Positions 8,526 through 16,151 of a stretch of 64,000 bases of DNA are shown one piece after another (the first letter of the stretch is position 1; each line of letters opens with the position of its first letter). A program made the position numbers and the translations under genes. The notes under the pieces were generated by a model that was not told where the DNA came from, ran no database searches, and saw only the letters and a program-made list of their open reading frames with translations. Location of the stretch: contig NZ_WXVU01000022.1 of NCBI RefSeq assembly GCF_009900745.1, positions 1 through 64,000 of the forward strand, given 5' to 3'. Origin of the DNA: Chryseobacterium sp. c4a. GTDB lineage: Bacteria > Bacteroidota > Bacteroidia > Flavobacteriales > Weeksellaceae.

Positions 8526-9875
8526 ATGAGAATCAGTAGGGAAGATCTTGAAAAAAATAGAGGAAGTAAAGAAAGTGAATTTCTTCTCTCTGTCGATTTT
8601 GAACAGTATTTGTCAGATCGGTCTTTTTATGCTAACCTTGATAAAGATTTCTCTGGGAAAAATTTTTTTCCGTTGATTCCATTAAATCCTGAACACGAAT
8701 GGTATTATTTCAATGTAAATGATCAGGAGTTTGAAGTAGGCAAATGGTCTTCCGAAGGTTACGATTCGAGATTTAGAAGGATTTATCTGACGGATACGAA
8801 GTCTATTTATCCTTGGAAATATAAAACCTGTTATGGGATTTGTTCCGAAGAGAATAGTAATATACTCATATTTCCTTATTTTGATTCAATATGGTTTTAC
8901 AGTCTATTTAATGTTTTTGTTTGTAAAAACTCTTTTAAAGATACTGTAAACTCGGAATCATTACTAGGCCAGGTATATTACTTTGATACAAAAGGAAGAT
9001 TTATCAGGCAGGAAAAAGAAAGTTATTTTAATTTATTTCCTAATGTTGCAGTTATTGATAACGAGATAAAAGAAATAAAACTGGATAATATTAATGTATG
9101 TGAAGTTTATCGATATAACCTGTTTGTAGCATCTATCACAGACCCTGATAATAGAGCAAGAAAACAAGTTGTAGATAATAACGGAAATTTTATTTTAGAT
9201 AAAGCTTATCTTGATGTGGTAGTTCGCCCTGCTGAAGAAACCATTTTTGCAGTAGATAAAAATGAAATAATCTGTTTCGATACCAAGGGTAATAAGAAAA
9301 AAACGTATACAGGTTTTAACCGTATTGATGAGGTTGGGGAGAGTTGTATCAGAGTTGGTTATGAGTCAATAGATGAAGAAGCAGGTTTTATTCTTATCAA
9401 TTTTGATGGAGAACAGCCGTTGAAGCAGACTTATGATTTTATTGAAAAATGTTCAATGAGTCAAAATTATAAGTTTTTTCAGGGAGACTGGTATAATTTA
9501 GCAGGAGCTGAAAAAGAAGATCCTGAAATTGAAATTGTTCAGGCTAAATTGGATAAAATCCGATCAGATATAATGGTTTACAGTTTTCATCCCAATGGTA
9601 AATGGGGAATCATCAATGAAAATGAAGAAATTCTCATTCCATGCATATACGACTGGATTGAAGAATTAAGCGAAAATATTTTTCTTTTAAATGAAGGCGG
9701 GAGACTGTTACGGTGTTCAAGATGTATTGATGAATGGGACGGGGATAGTGTTGATGAATTGATCGTTCATGGTGGAAGGTGGTTTACTTACAGTTTTTTG
9801 GATGCAAAGCTTGAACCTGCAGAAATAGAATATGATTCAAATAATTTTATAAATTCAGTATATAAAATAGAATGA
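8526..9875 (+). CDS. WG-repeat-containing protein
   Basis: 449 aa, cytoplasmic (no signal peptide). C-terminal part has a clear WG repeat (HPNGKWGIINENEEILIPCIYDWIEEL, about 356-381), and earlier weaker units such as YDSRFRRIYLTDTKSIYP and KQVVDNNGNFILDKAYLDVV. No enzymatic motif. The gene is inserted between menB (26 bases) and menA, whose ATG overlaps its stop (ATGA), so it is translationally linked to menA. More AT-rich than its neighbours. WG proteins are expanded in Bacteroidota and often of unknown function; a role in menaquinone synthesis is not implied. Confidence 0.82.
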   Translation: MRISREDLEKNRGSKESEFLLSVDFEQYLSDRSFYANLDKDFSGKNFFPLIPLNPEHEWYYFNVNDQEFEVGKWSSEGYDSRFRRIYLTDTKSIYPWKYKTCYGICSEENSNILIFPYFDSIWFYSLFNVFVCKNSFKDTVNSESLLGQVYYFDTKGRFIRQEKESYFNLFPNVAVIDNEIKEIKLDNINVCEVYRYNLFVASITDPDNRARKQVVDNNGNFILDKAYLDVVVRPAEETIFAVDKNEIICFDTKGNKKKTYTGFNRIDEVGESCIRVGYESIDEEAGFILINFDGEQPLKQTYDFIEKCSMSQNYKFFQGDWYNLAGAEKEDPEIEIVQAKLDKIRSDIMVYSFHPNGKWGIINENEEILIPCIYDWIEELSENIFLLNEGGRLLRCSRCIDEWDGDSVDELIVHGGRWFTYSFLDAKLEPAEIEYDSNNFINSVYKIE

Positions 9876-10801
9876 CAGATTGGATAAAAGCCGCAAGGCT
9901 TAGAACTTTACCGCTATCATTAAGCGGAATTATTATGGGAGCTTTCATTGCAAAATGGAGACTTTATAGAGAAGGAGGAATTTGGGATTGGAAGATTTTT
10001 GCACTGGCCCTTTTAGTAACGTTGTTGTATCAGATTTTATCAAACTACGCTAATGATTATGGTGACGGAGTAAAAGGAACGGATGCAAAAAGAATCAATG
10101 AAGCAGAAGCAAGAGCAGTGGCATCAGGAAAAATTACTGCCAAGCAGATGAAAAATGCTGTTATTCTTTTCTCAGCATTATCTTTCATTGCTACGATTGC
10201 TTTATTATATGTGGCTTTCATTCCGGATTATATGAATGAATTTTATATTTTCATTGGTTTGGGAGTGGCAAGTATTTTAGCAGCAATCGGATATACAGTA
10301 GGGAAGAAGCCTTACGGATATATGGGATTGGGAGATATCTTTGTATTTATCTTCTTCGGGTTAGTTTCTGTATGCGGAAGTTATTTCCTGTTTACCAAAA
10401 CATTCAGCTGGGATATGCTGTTGCCGGGAACTGCAGTAGGAATGATGAGTATGGCTGTTTTGAACCTGAACAATATGAGAGATATTGAAAGTGATAAACT
10501 ATCAGGAAAAAACAGTTTTGCATTAAGAATCGGATTCAAAAATGCAATGATCTATGAAATGATCCTGTTAAATCTTCCATTGATATTGATCTTGGCTTTC
10601 CTGGGGATTAATGGATTCTTTGAGCAGCAAAACTATTATGCTTTTATTGTGATGATCTTAATGTTTCCTTTGACAAAACTGAGAAGAAGCATCATGTCAG
10701 TAAAAGAACCGAAAGAATTAGATCAGTATCTAAAGCAGGTAGGAATTATGACGTTTATAATGGCGATTCTTACGGCAGCCGGACTTAATTTATTTAACTA
10801 A
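9872..10801 (+). CDS. menA: 1,4-dihydroxy-2-naphthoate polyprenyltransferase
   Basis: 309 aa integral membrane protein of the UbiA superfamily, transferring a polyprenyl chain to 1,4-dihydroxy-2-naphthoate. The first Asp-rich motif is NYANDYGDGVKGTD (Nx3D-type, about 59-70), the second NNMRDIESDKLSGKNSFALRIG (about 199-218), as in MenA. Eight or nine hydrophobic segments are visible. The ATG overlaps the stop of the preceding WG-repeat gene by 4 bases. Confidence 0.96.
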   Translation: MTDWIKAARLRTLPLSLSGIIMGAFIAKWRLYREGGIWDWKIFALALLVTLLYQILSNYANDYGDGVKGTDAKRINEAEARAVASGKITAKQMKNAVILFSALSFIATIALLYVAFIPDYMNEFYIFIGLGVASILAAIGYTVGKKPYGYMGLGDIFVFIFFGLVSVCGSYFLFTKTFSWDMLLPGTAVGMMSMAVLNLNNMRDIESDKLSGKNSFALRIGFKNAMIYEMILLNLPLILILAFLGINGFFEQQNYYAFIVMILMFPLTKLRRSIMSVKEPKELDQYLKQVGIMTFIMAILTAAGLNLFN

Positions 10802-10818
10802 ATCTAAAATATAATATC

Positions 10819-11265
10819 ATGAGTTCCAATGTCTACGTTGAAGCACAAATGCTTATCAGAAAACCGGTTGAAGATGTTTTTGAAGCATTCATCAATCCTG
10901 AAGTAACCACTAATTTCTGGTTTACAAAATCTACCGGAAAATTAGAAGAAGGGAAAACAGTAACCTGGGAATGGGAAATGTATGGCGTGAAAAACGTAGT
11001 GAACGTTCATCAGATTATTCCGAACCAGCTGATTAAAACAGTATGGGGAGAACCTTCTGTAAATGTAGACTATGAGTTTAAAACCATGGAAAACGGAACT
11101 CTTGTTGTTATTAAGAGCTATGGATTCACTCAAACAGGTGATGAGATGCTAAGACAGGTTAATGACAATACAGGCGGTTTTACGACAGTTTTAGACGGTT
11201 GTAAGGCGTATCTGGAACATGGGATTAATCTGAGACTGATTGAAGATAAATTCCCATCGAAATAG
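10819..11265 (+). CDS. SRPBCC / AHSA1-like domain protein
   Basis: 148 aa single-domain protein. The start VYVEAQMLIRKPVEDVFEAFINPEVTTNFWF and TVTWEWEMYGVKNVVNVHQIIPNQLIKTVWGE match the activator-of-Hsp90-ATPase-like (AHSA1) branch of the START/SRPBCC fold, which holds hydrophobic ligands in a central cavity. It lies 17 bases after menA and probably belongs to the same transcript; ligand unknown. Confidence 0.88.
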   Translation: MSSNVYVEAQMLIRKPVEDVFEAFINPEVTTNFWFTKSTGKLEEGKTVTWEWEMYGVKNVVNVHQIIPNQLIKTVWGEPSVNVDYEFKTMENGTLVVIKSYGFTQTGDEMLRQVNDNTGGFTTVLDGCKAYLEHGINLRLIEDKFPSK

Positions 11266-11281
11266 TTTAAAGTAAATAAAC

Positions 11282-11395
11282 AACGCTTTGCGTTTTAAAA
11301 AAAACACGGATGGCACAAATGCTTTCACGAATGTCACTAACCTTATTGTGTTATTTGTGAAATTATTTGAGTCATTTGTGTTTAATCATATTTGA
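11282..11395. repeat. Intergenic hairpin and degenerate inverted repeat
   Basis: Contains a short hairpin AACGC-TTT-GCGTT (11282-11294) followed by Ts and then an inverted repeat CACAAATG (11314-11321) / CATTTGTG (11373-11380) in a region rich in CACAAATG/TTTGTG words. It looks like a decayed intergenic repeat between two genes of the same strand. Confidence 0.4.
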
Positions 11396-11408
11396 AATTA
11401 AATTTAAA

Positions 11409-12095
11409 ATGAAAATACAATTCTTAGGGCAAAATTGTTTTCTGTTCACGTACAAGGACAAAACAATTTTAAGTGACCCTTTCTACAATTACAAAAAAGC
11501 GGAATCAGGTTTTGATATTACCGCTCAGAAAATTGATTACATCCTTTTGACCCATGCCCATGGAGATCATATTGCCGATGTAGCGGAAGTATTACAGCAT
11601 TATCCGGAGGCAACCGTAATTGGAGTACCGGAAGTATGCGGTTACTTTACACAAGCTAAAAATAAAGATGATGTGAACTTAGGAGGGTCGGCAAAAATCG
11701 ACGATCTTAAAATTTCCATGGTTCCGGCTCACCACACAAGTTCTTTCCCGGATGGAAGCTATGGAGGAGTTCCTGTAGGATTTATTTTCAGATTGCCTGA
11801 AGGTAAGAATGTGTATTTGGCCGGAGATACAGGTGTAATGGCAGATATGGAGCTTTTCCCAAGATTATATGGGAATATCGACCTTTCTATCCTTCCGATC
11901 GGGAGCCACTACACAATGTGCCCGAGAAAAGCGTCTTTCGCAGCAGCAGAGCTATTAAAAACGCCGAAAGTAATCGGATGTCACTTTGATACGTTCCCTG
12001 CAATTGAGATCAATCATGAAAGTGCATTAAAGCATTTTGCTGATAAGAATGTAGAACTTGTTTTACCAAAATTAGGAGAGACCTTCGAATTTTAA
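11409..12095 (+). CDS. UPF0173-type metal-dependent hydrolase
   Basis: 228 aa from ATG 11409 (a longer frame upstream runs through intergenic repeat and is rejected). Metallo-beta-lactamase fold: THAHGDHIAD (HxHxDH metal motif, about 52-61), VPAHHTSSFPDG, and GDTGVMADM, with CHFDTFPAIEIN near the end, as in the UPF0173 hydrolases. Cytoplasmic. Substrate unknown. Last gene of the men-region run; transcription from the right is the opposite (SRP RNA). Confidence 0.9.
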   Translation: MKIQFLGQNCFLFTYKDKTILSDPFYNYKKAESGFDITAQKIDYILLTHAHGDHIADVAEVLQHYPEATVIGVPEVCGYFTQAKNKDDVNLGGSAKIDDLKISMVPAHHTSSFPDGSYGGVPVGFIFRLPEGKNVYLAGDTGVMADMELFPRLYGNIDLSILPIGSHYTMCPRKASFAAAELLKTPKVIGCHFDTFPAIEINHESALKHFADKNVELVLPKLGETFEF

Positions 12096-12108
12096 TCAAT
12101 AACAAGAA

Positions 12109-12190
12109 AGAGGTAATCTGAAAAATTAGAAAAATGAATATGATGCGTAAGGTATTAAAAACAAAAAAAGATAATTATCAAATTACCTCT
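12109..12190. repeat. Inverted repeat between convergent hydrolase and SRP RNA genes
   Basis: AGAGGTAAT (12109-12117) pairs with ATTACCTCT (12182-12190), 9-bp perfect arms 64 bases apart. It lies where the plus-strand hydrolase gene and minus-strand SRP RNA converge. Meaning unclear. Confidence 0.35.
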
Positions 12191-12207
12191 CTCTTCACTT
12201 TAAACCA

Positions 12208-12316
12208 AAAAAAAATGGCAAGCTACCTAAATCACACCGCTACGACCGATTACCTTTGCTGCGTTCCCACCCTGGAGGATTCTCAGGAGCTGGTTGTTTA
12301 GGACTTGCCGTTGCAA
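12208..12316 (-). ncRNA. ffs: Signal recognition particle RNA (small type, 4.5S-like)
   Basis: Read on the minus strand, the centre has CAGG-GT-[GGGA]-AC-GCAGC (approx. 12259-12275), which matches the conserved SRP helix-8 signature (CAGG...GNRA tetraloop...GCAGC) that binds Ffh. The ends pair: GGCAAG (RNA 5' side) with CTTGCC (3' side, plus-strand 12217-12222 and 12304-12309), giving a rod of about 100 nt. The 3' end is followed by a T-run on the minus strand (plus-strand As 12207-12215), consistent with termination. Exact ends are estimated. Confidence 0.85.
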
Positions 12317-12441
12317 AGGTAGGAAATATTTGTAAACTTCAAAACTTTATTAAAGAAAATTTGTTGAAAAAATGCAGTAGTAGAGCTAATCGGCTGACAT
12401 TTAGGGAAATAATTTTTCAACTTTTTTCTAAAAAATTTAAC

Positions 12442-13044
12442 ATGACGAAAAGTCCATCAACACTAGGAATTATACTTTTTATCGCTACAATGATCGTTTT
12501 CTTTGTAGTGTACACTTTTTTTTCAGGAATCAATTATTTTGATATCTCACTGAAATCCAATGCTTTTGTATTGCCGATTCTCTATGCCGGGGCCGCATTC
12601 TGGTCGGTAAAAACCTATTGGAACAACCATAGAGTGGTAACTTTTAAAGAAGCTTTCAAAAGAGCGTTCGTTCCAATGTTCATTGGAGGAATTCTTTCGA
12701 TTGTCAGTATTTATGCTTTTTTAAACTTTGCAGATACCGATGCAAAAAAACTTTTGAATTACCAATATGTTCAAAGACAGAAGTCGGAATTGGATACTGA
12801 ATATACTTCCGCGAGAAAAATTTTAAAGCATCAAAAAGATATTGACGAGCTTGATCAGAAGTATAAAGAGAGAGTGCAGAGCTTTGCTCCAGACGCTGTA
12901 AAAGGAAAAGATATGCTTACCGCAAGTCATTTTTCAGGATATTTTGCAGCAATTCTTATATTTTACGTAGTTTTGTCGGTGTTTTTCGGAGCATTTTTCA
13001 GAACAAGAAGTATCTATCAACCCGAAGAAACAAATCAAGACTAA
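12442..13044 (+). CDS. DUF4199 domain membrane protein
   Basis: 200 aa from ATG 12442 (MTKSPSTLGIILF). The frame stays open 62 codons further upstream but that part overlaps the SRP RNA, so it is not coding. Four hydrophobic segments (about 8-30, 36-55, 75-95 and 155-180) with a Lys/Glu-rich coiled stretch before the last. It resembles the DUF4199 family, Bacteroidota membrane proteins of unknown function that commonly precede a GT2 gene, as here (16 bases). Confidence 0.85.
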   Translation: MTKSPSTLGIILFIATMIVFFVVYTFFSGINYFDISLKSNAFVLPILYAGAAFWSVKTYWNNHRVVTFKEAFKRAFVPMFIGGILSIVSIYAFLNFADTDAKKLLNYQYVQRQKSELDTEYTSARKILKHQKDIDELDQKYKERVQSFAPDAVKGKDMLTASHFSGYFAAILIFYVVLSVFFGAFFRTRSIYQPEETNQD

Positions 13045-13060
13045 TTTTTATTAAAATTAA

Positions 13061-14011
13061 ATGAACTTATCTATAGTTATTCCGTTACTGAACGAAGAAG
13101 ACTCTCTGGAAGAGCTTTTTTCAAGAATTGATAAAGTCTGCCAAACCAATAGTTTATCTTATGAGATCTGGTTTGTAGACGATGGAAGTACGGATTTATC
13201 GTGGAGCATTATTGAGAACCTGAAAGTACAGTATCCTCAGATCCACGCTATTAAATTTTCCAGAAATTATGGGAAATCTCAGGCACTTCATGCTGCCTTT
13301 GCAAGAACAAACGGAGATGTGGTAATTACAATGGATGCCGATCTACAGGACTTTCCGGAAGAAATTCCGGAACTGTACAATATGGTTATTCATGACAATT
13401 ACGATATTGTTTCCGGTTGGAAAAAGAAACGTTTTGATAATGTGATGACGAAAAATATCCCGTCAAAACTATTCAATGCAGCAGCAAGAAAAGTTTCAGG
13501 TGTTTATCTTCACGATTTCAACTGCGGTTTGAAAGCTTACAAAAAGCAGGTTGTAAAATCTGTGGATGTATATGGAGATATGCACCGTTATATTCCGGTA
13601 CTGGCAGCCAATGCAGGATTTAGAAGAATTACTGAGAAAGAAGTACAGCACCAGGCAAGACCTTACGGAACTTCAAAATTCGGAACAGAAAGGTTTGTTA
13701 GAGGATTTTTGGATCTGGTAACCCTTTGGTTTGTAAGTCGTTTCGGAGGAAGGCCAATGCACTTCTTCGGAGCAGTAGGAACTTTAATGTTTATCTTTGG
13801 TTTCCTTTCAGCATTGTGGCTGGGGGTATCCAAACTGATTGATGTAGCCAGAGGAATCTATGGCCATTTAATCACCAATAATCCTTGGTTCTACATTGCA
13901 TTAACGATGATGATTATGGGAACTTTACTATTTGTAGCCGGATTCCTGGGAGAAATGATCATCAGAACGAACCGCGAACATAAGAACTATAATATTGATG
14001 AAGTAATATAA
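13061..14011 (+). CDS. Family 2 glycosyltransferase, polyprenyl-phosphate type
   Basis: 316 aa. Starts MNLSIVIPLLNEEDSLEEL; has FVDDGSTDLSW, DADLQDFPEEIP (DxD-containing catalytic region), and LHDFNCGLKAYKK. Two C-terminal membrane helices (about 225-250 and 270-295) place it with the DPM1/GtrB-like enzymes that transfer a sugar from a nucleotide donor to undecaprenyl or dolichyl phosphate. Likely supplies lipid-linked sugar for envelope glycan or for GT-C enzymes. Co-transcribed with DUF4199 upstream and the small membrane protein downstream (stop/start TAATG overlap). Confidence 0.92.
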   Translation: MNLSIVIPLLNEEDSLEELFSRIDKVCQTNSLSYEIWFVDDGSTDLSWSIIENLKVQYPQIHAIKFSRNYGKSQALHAAFARTNGDVVITMDADLQDFPEEIPELYNMVIHDNYDIVSGWKKKRFDNVMTKNIPSKLFNAAARKVSGVYLHDFNCGLKAYKKQVVKSVDVYGDMHRYIPVLAANAGFRRITEKEVQHQARPYGTSKFGTERFVRGFLDLVTLWFVSRFGGRPMHFFGAVGTLMFIFGFLSALWLGVSKLIDVARGIYGHLITNNPWFYIALTMMIMGTLLFVAGFLGEMIIRTNREHKNYNIDEVI

Positions 14012-14400
14012 TGGAAGGACAATTACCCAAAATTTATTCTAAAAAAGTAATCTTAGGATTTTCTATTTTTCTATCAACACTCTTTGGTGGGGTTTTATTA
14101 TACCAGAATCTAACCGCAGTAAATAAGAAAGAAGAGGCCTATATTGTATTGGGTGTTTCTATTATAATCACGATACTTTCTGGAATTATAGTGAGTATTC
14201 CTGAAAACCCTAAAAGTTCACTTGCTTATTTGTGTGGCCTTGCAGGGGGATCAGTCCTTTCGTATTACTTTGTTCCAAAGTATTTTCCGAATGAGGAACA
14301 ATATCCCAGAAAAGCAATTTGGAAACCATTAATTGTAGCGATTATTATTGTAGCAATTTTGGTTACAGCAGCAATATATTCGTTGCCATCTGAAAACTAA
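14011..14400 (+). CDS. Small membrane protein, unknown function
   Basis: 129 aa with three or four hydrophobic segments (about 13-30, 43-60, 68-85 and 107-124). The start codon overlaps the stop of the glycosyltransferase (TAATG), implying translational coupling. No family recognised. Ends before a strong terminator. Confidence 0.7.
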   Translation: MEGQLPKIYSKKVILGFSIFLSTLFGGVLLYQNLTAVNKKEEAYIVLGVSIIITILSGIIVSIPENPKSSLAYLCGLAGGSVLSYYFVPKYFPNEEQYPRKAIWKPLIVAIIIVAILVTAAIYSLPSEN

Positions 14401-14421
14401 ATTGTATCAATATACTGAATG

Positions 14422-14461
14422 AAATACCTCGGAAGTGATAAGCTTTCCGAGGTATTTTTTT
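14422..14461 (+). terminator. Rho-independent terminator
   Basis: Perfect 13-bp stem AAATACCTCGGAA / TTCCGAGGTATTT with a 10-nt loop and a T-run. Ends the DUF4199-GT2 operon and separates it from the T6SS-like cassette. Confidence 0.9.
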
Positions 14462-14513
14462 TGATATTTTAATTTATTTTCTGATATTAGTGTAAGATGA
14501 AACACACACACAA

Positions 14514-15485
14514 ATGGAAAATATTAGAATTGAAATTAAAGATATTACCGATCTGGATTCCCTTTCCAGAGAATATGATATTTCTAAAGAAGAGCTGATC
14601 GCCTTTCATAATCGGCATTGTACCCTGCACGAAATTATTCCCGGAAATCTACCGAAATACCTTAAATATATTTATATCCCTGCTGACAAGGAAAGTAAGC
14701 GGAAAGAGAAAAGCATTCTCAATTCACAAATAATACTTCCCGATGCCCCCGAAGAATCTAGCTACGGTGTAGTGATGACCACTGCTTTACCGGAAACAAA
14801 AATACACTACCTTGTTGATATTCAGAGAAAAAAGAAAGTGGTGGTGTCTGTTGTCAGAAAAAAAATATACATCAATGATCAGGAAATAGAACTGATGGTT
14901 GAAAAACTAATAGAAACTGCCGGTGAGGCTCTTTATCCATTACAAATTTCTTTAAAAAAAGATGGGCAAGCAGAGGCGATACTCAACGGAAAAGAGATCA
15001 AAAATCGTTGGAAAGAAGAATATTATCCCAGAATACATCAATATTATGAAGGCGAGGTAGCAGATGAAACGATCTGGAAGCTAAACAGGTTTTACGAAAA
15101 CATGAGCGGAAGTACAAAAGTATTGCATCAGAATTTGTTTTTTGCAATTTACTTTATGCCACTATACACTGTATATCCTGATTATCAGAAAGAAGAAATA
15201 CTTACTTTCTATTTTCCCTCTTTGGAGAAAGTCATCTCTTATACAGCTGTCTTTTCGCTGCAAAAAACACTTACGGATCATGATAAAATTCTTATCCATA
15301 TAAAAGGAGTGCAAATAAATCCTCCCATTGCAGCAGATTTGAAGAAAGGCTCTCTTGATCTTCTCTATCAACTTAATAAGGAGACAAAAAGTATTTCTTC
15401 GATAGTGGGAAGATTATCAGCTTCTCATCAAAATAAGGGAATTAATATTGCTGTTGAAATATATCAGCAAAAATCTTATATTTGA
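14514..15485 (+). CDS. LysM-like protein, probable T6SS accessory/adaptor
   Basis: 323 aa without signal peptide. Residues 1-57 read as a LysM-like module (ITDLDSLSREYDISKEELIAFH and LPKYLKYIYIP). The remaining 260 residues have no recognised domain; predicted alpha/beta. In related Bacteroidota, LysM-like proteins without export signal commonly precede DUF4280 PAAR-like genes in type VI secretion islands, where they may act as loading adaptors. That role is inferred only from the neighbourhood (a PAAR-like gene follows after 178 bases). Confidence 0.7.
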   Translation: MENIRIEIKDITDLDSLSREYDISKEELIAFHNRHCTLHEIIPGNLPKYLKYIYIPADKESKRKEKSILNSQIILPDAPEESSYGVVMTTALPETKIHYLVDIQRKKKVVVSVVRKKIYINDQEIELMVEKLIETAGEALYPLQISLKKDGQAEAILNGKEIKNRWKEEYYPRIHQYYEGEVADETIWKLNRFYENMSGSTKVLHQNLFFAIYFMPLYTVYPDYQKEEILTFYFPSLEKVISYTAVFSLQKTLTDHDKILIHIKGVQINPPIAADLKKGSLDLLYQLNKETKSISSIVGRLSASHQNKGINIAVEIYQQKSYI

Positions 15486-15663
15486 TATACCTAATCATTG
15501 AAATTAATAGTATGAAATATATTTCGACCCTAAAAAAATAGGGCATACTTAGATTTCGACCTATTTTGTTACCGGAATAATAATTTTCGGAGAGAATGAT
15601 CTGTCTTTTAGATATTTCATGTAAGCTTCAGAACAAAATAAAATTGTAAAAACACAAAACACA

Positions 15664-16140
15664 ATGAGCGAGAAACATTTAGTATGCCAGGGGGCTATCT
15701 GTAAATGCCAGTTCGGCACAGCTCCCGATAAGTTACAGGTGAAAACCCAAAGCAAAAGATACATTAACGATAAGGAAGGCAGCAGTAAGCTGATGGCTAC
15801 TCATGTAGATATTGGTAAAACTTTCGAAAAAAATTCCTTTGGAAGTTGTGCTAAAATGAACAACAATCCCTGTCAGGTTACCATCACCCAATGGAGCGGG
15901 TACTATCAGAACATCACCCTAGAAGATAATAGCGGAAAAGCGCTGTTGGAAGACAGTAAAGCGACCTGTCCGATAGGAAGCCCGGATTGTATTACCATTA
16001 TCAACCACGGACAAACAGCGGAAATTTCTCAGCAAAACATAGATAATGCACGCCCTGAGGTGCTTGCAGAAGTCTTTCCGTTTGTTAATTTGAAGAAAGA
16101 AGAAGTTGCAGATGAGGAAGAGGATATCGTTAAACTTTAA
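15664..16140 (+). CDS. DUF4280 PAAR-like spike-tip protein
   Basis: 158 aa. Cys-rich: KHLVCQGAICKCQFG (6-20), SFGSCAKMNNNPCQV (59-73) and ATCPIGSPDCITI (101-113) are the DUF4280 signatures. Such proteins are PAAR-like caps that sharpen VgrG/phage-type spikes and carry effectors; the seven Cys residues probably bind metal or form the compact tip. The downstream Tle1-like gene starts 11 bases later and is probably the cargo. Confidence 0.85.
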   Translation: MSEKHLVCQGAICKCQFGTAPDKLQVKTQSKRYINDKEGSSKLMATHVDIGKTFEKNSFGSCAKMNNNPCQVTITQWSGYYQNITLEDNSGKALLEDSKATCPIGSPDCITIINHGQTAEISQQNIDNARPEVLAEVFPFVNLKKEEVADEEEDIVKL

Positions 16141-16151
16141 AAAACACATTG

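Noticed and set aside
12256..12441. N-terminal extension of the DUF4199 protein
   Set aside because: It overlaps the SRP RNA and contains no membrane or domain feature; the protein begins at 12442.
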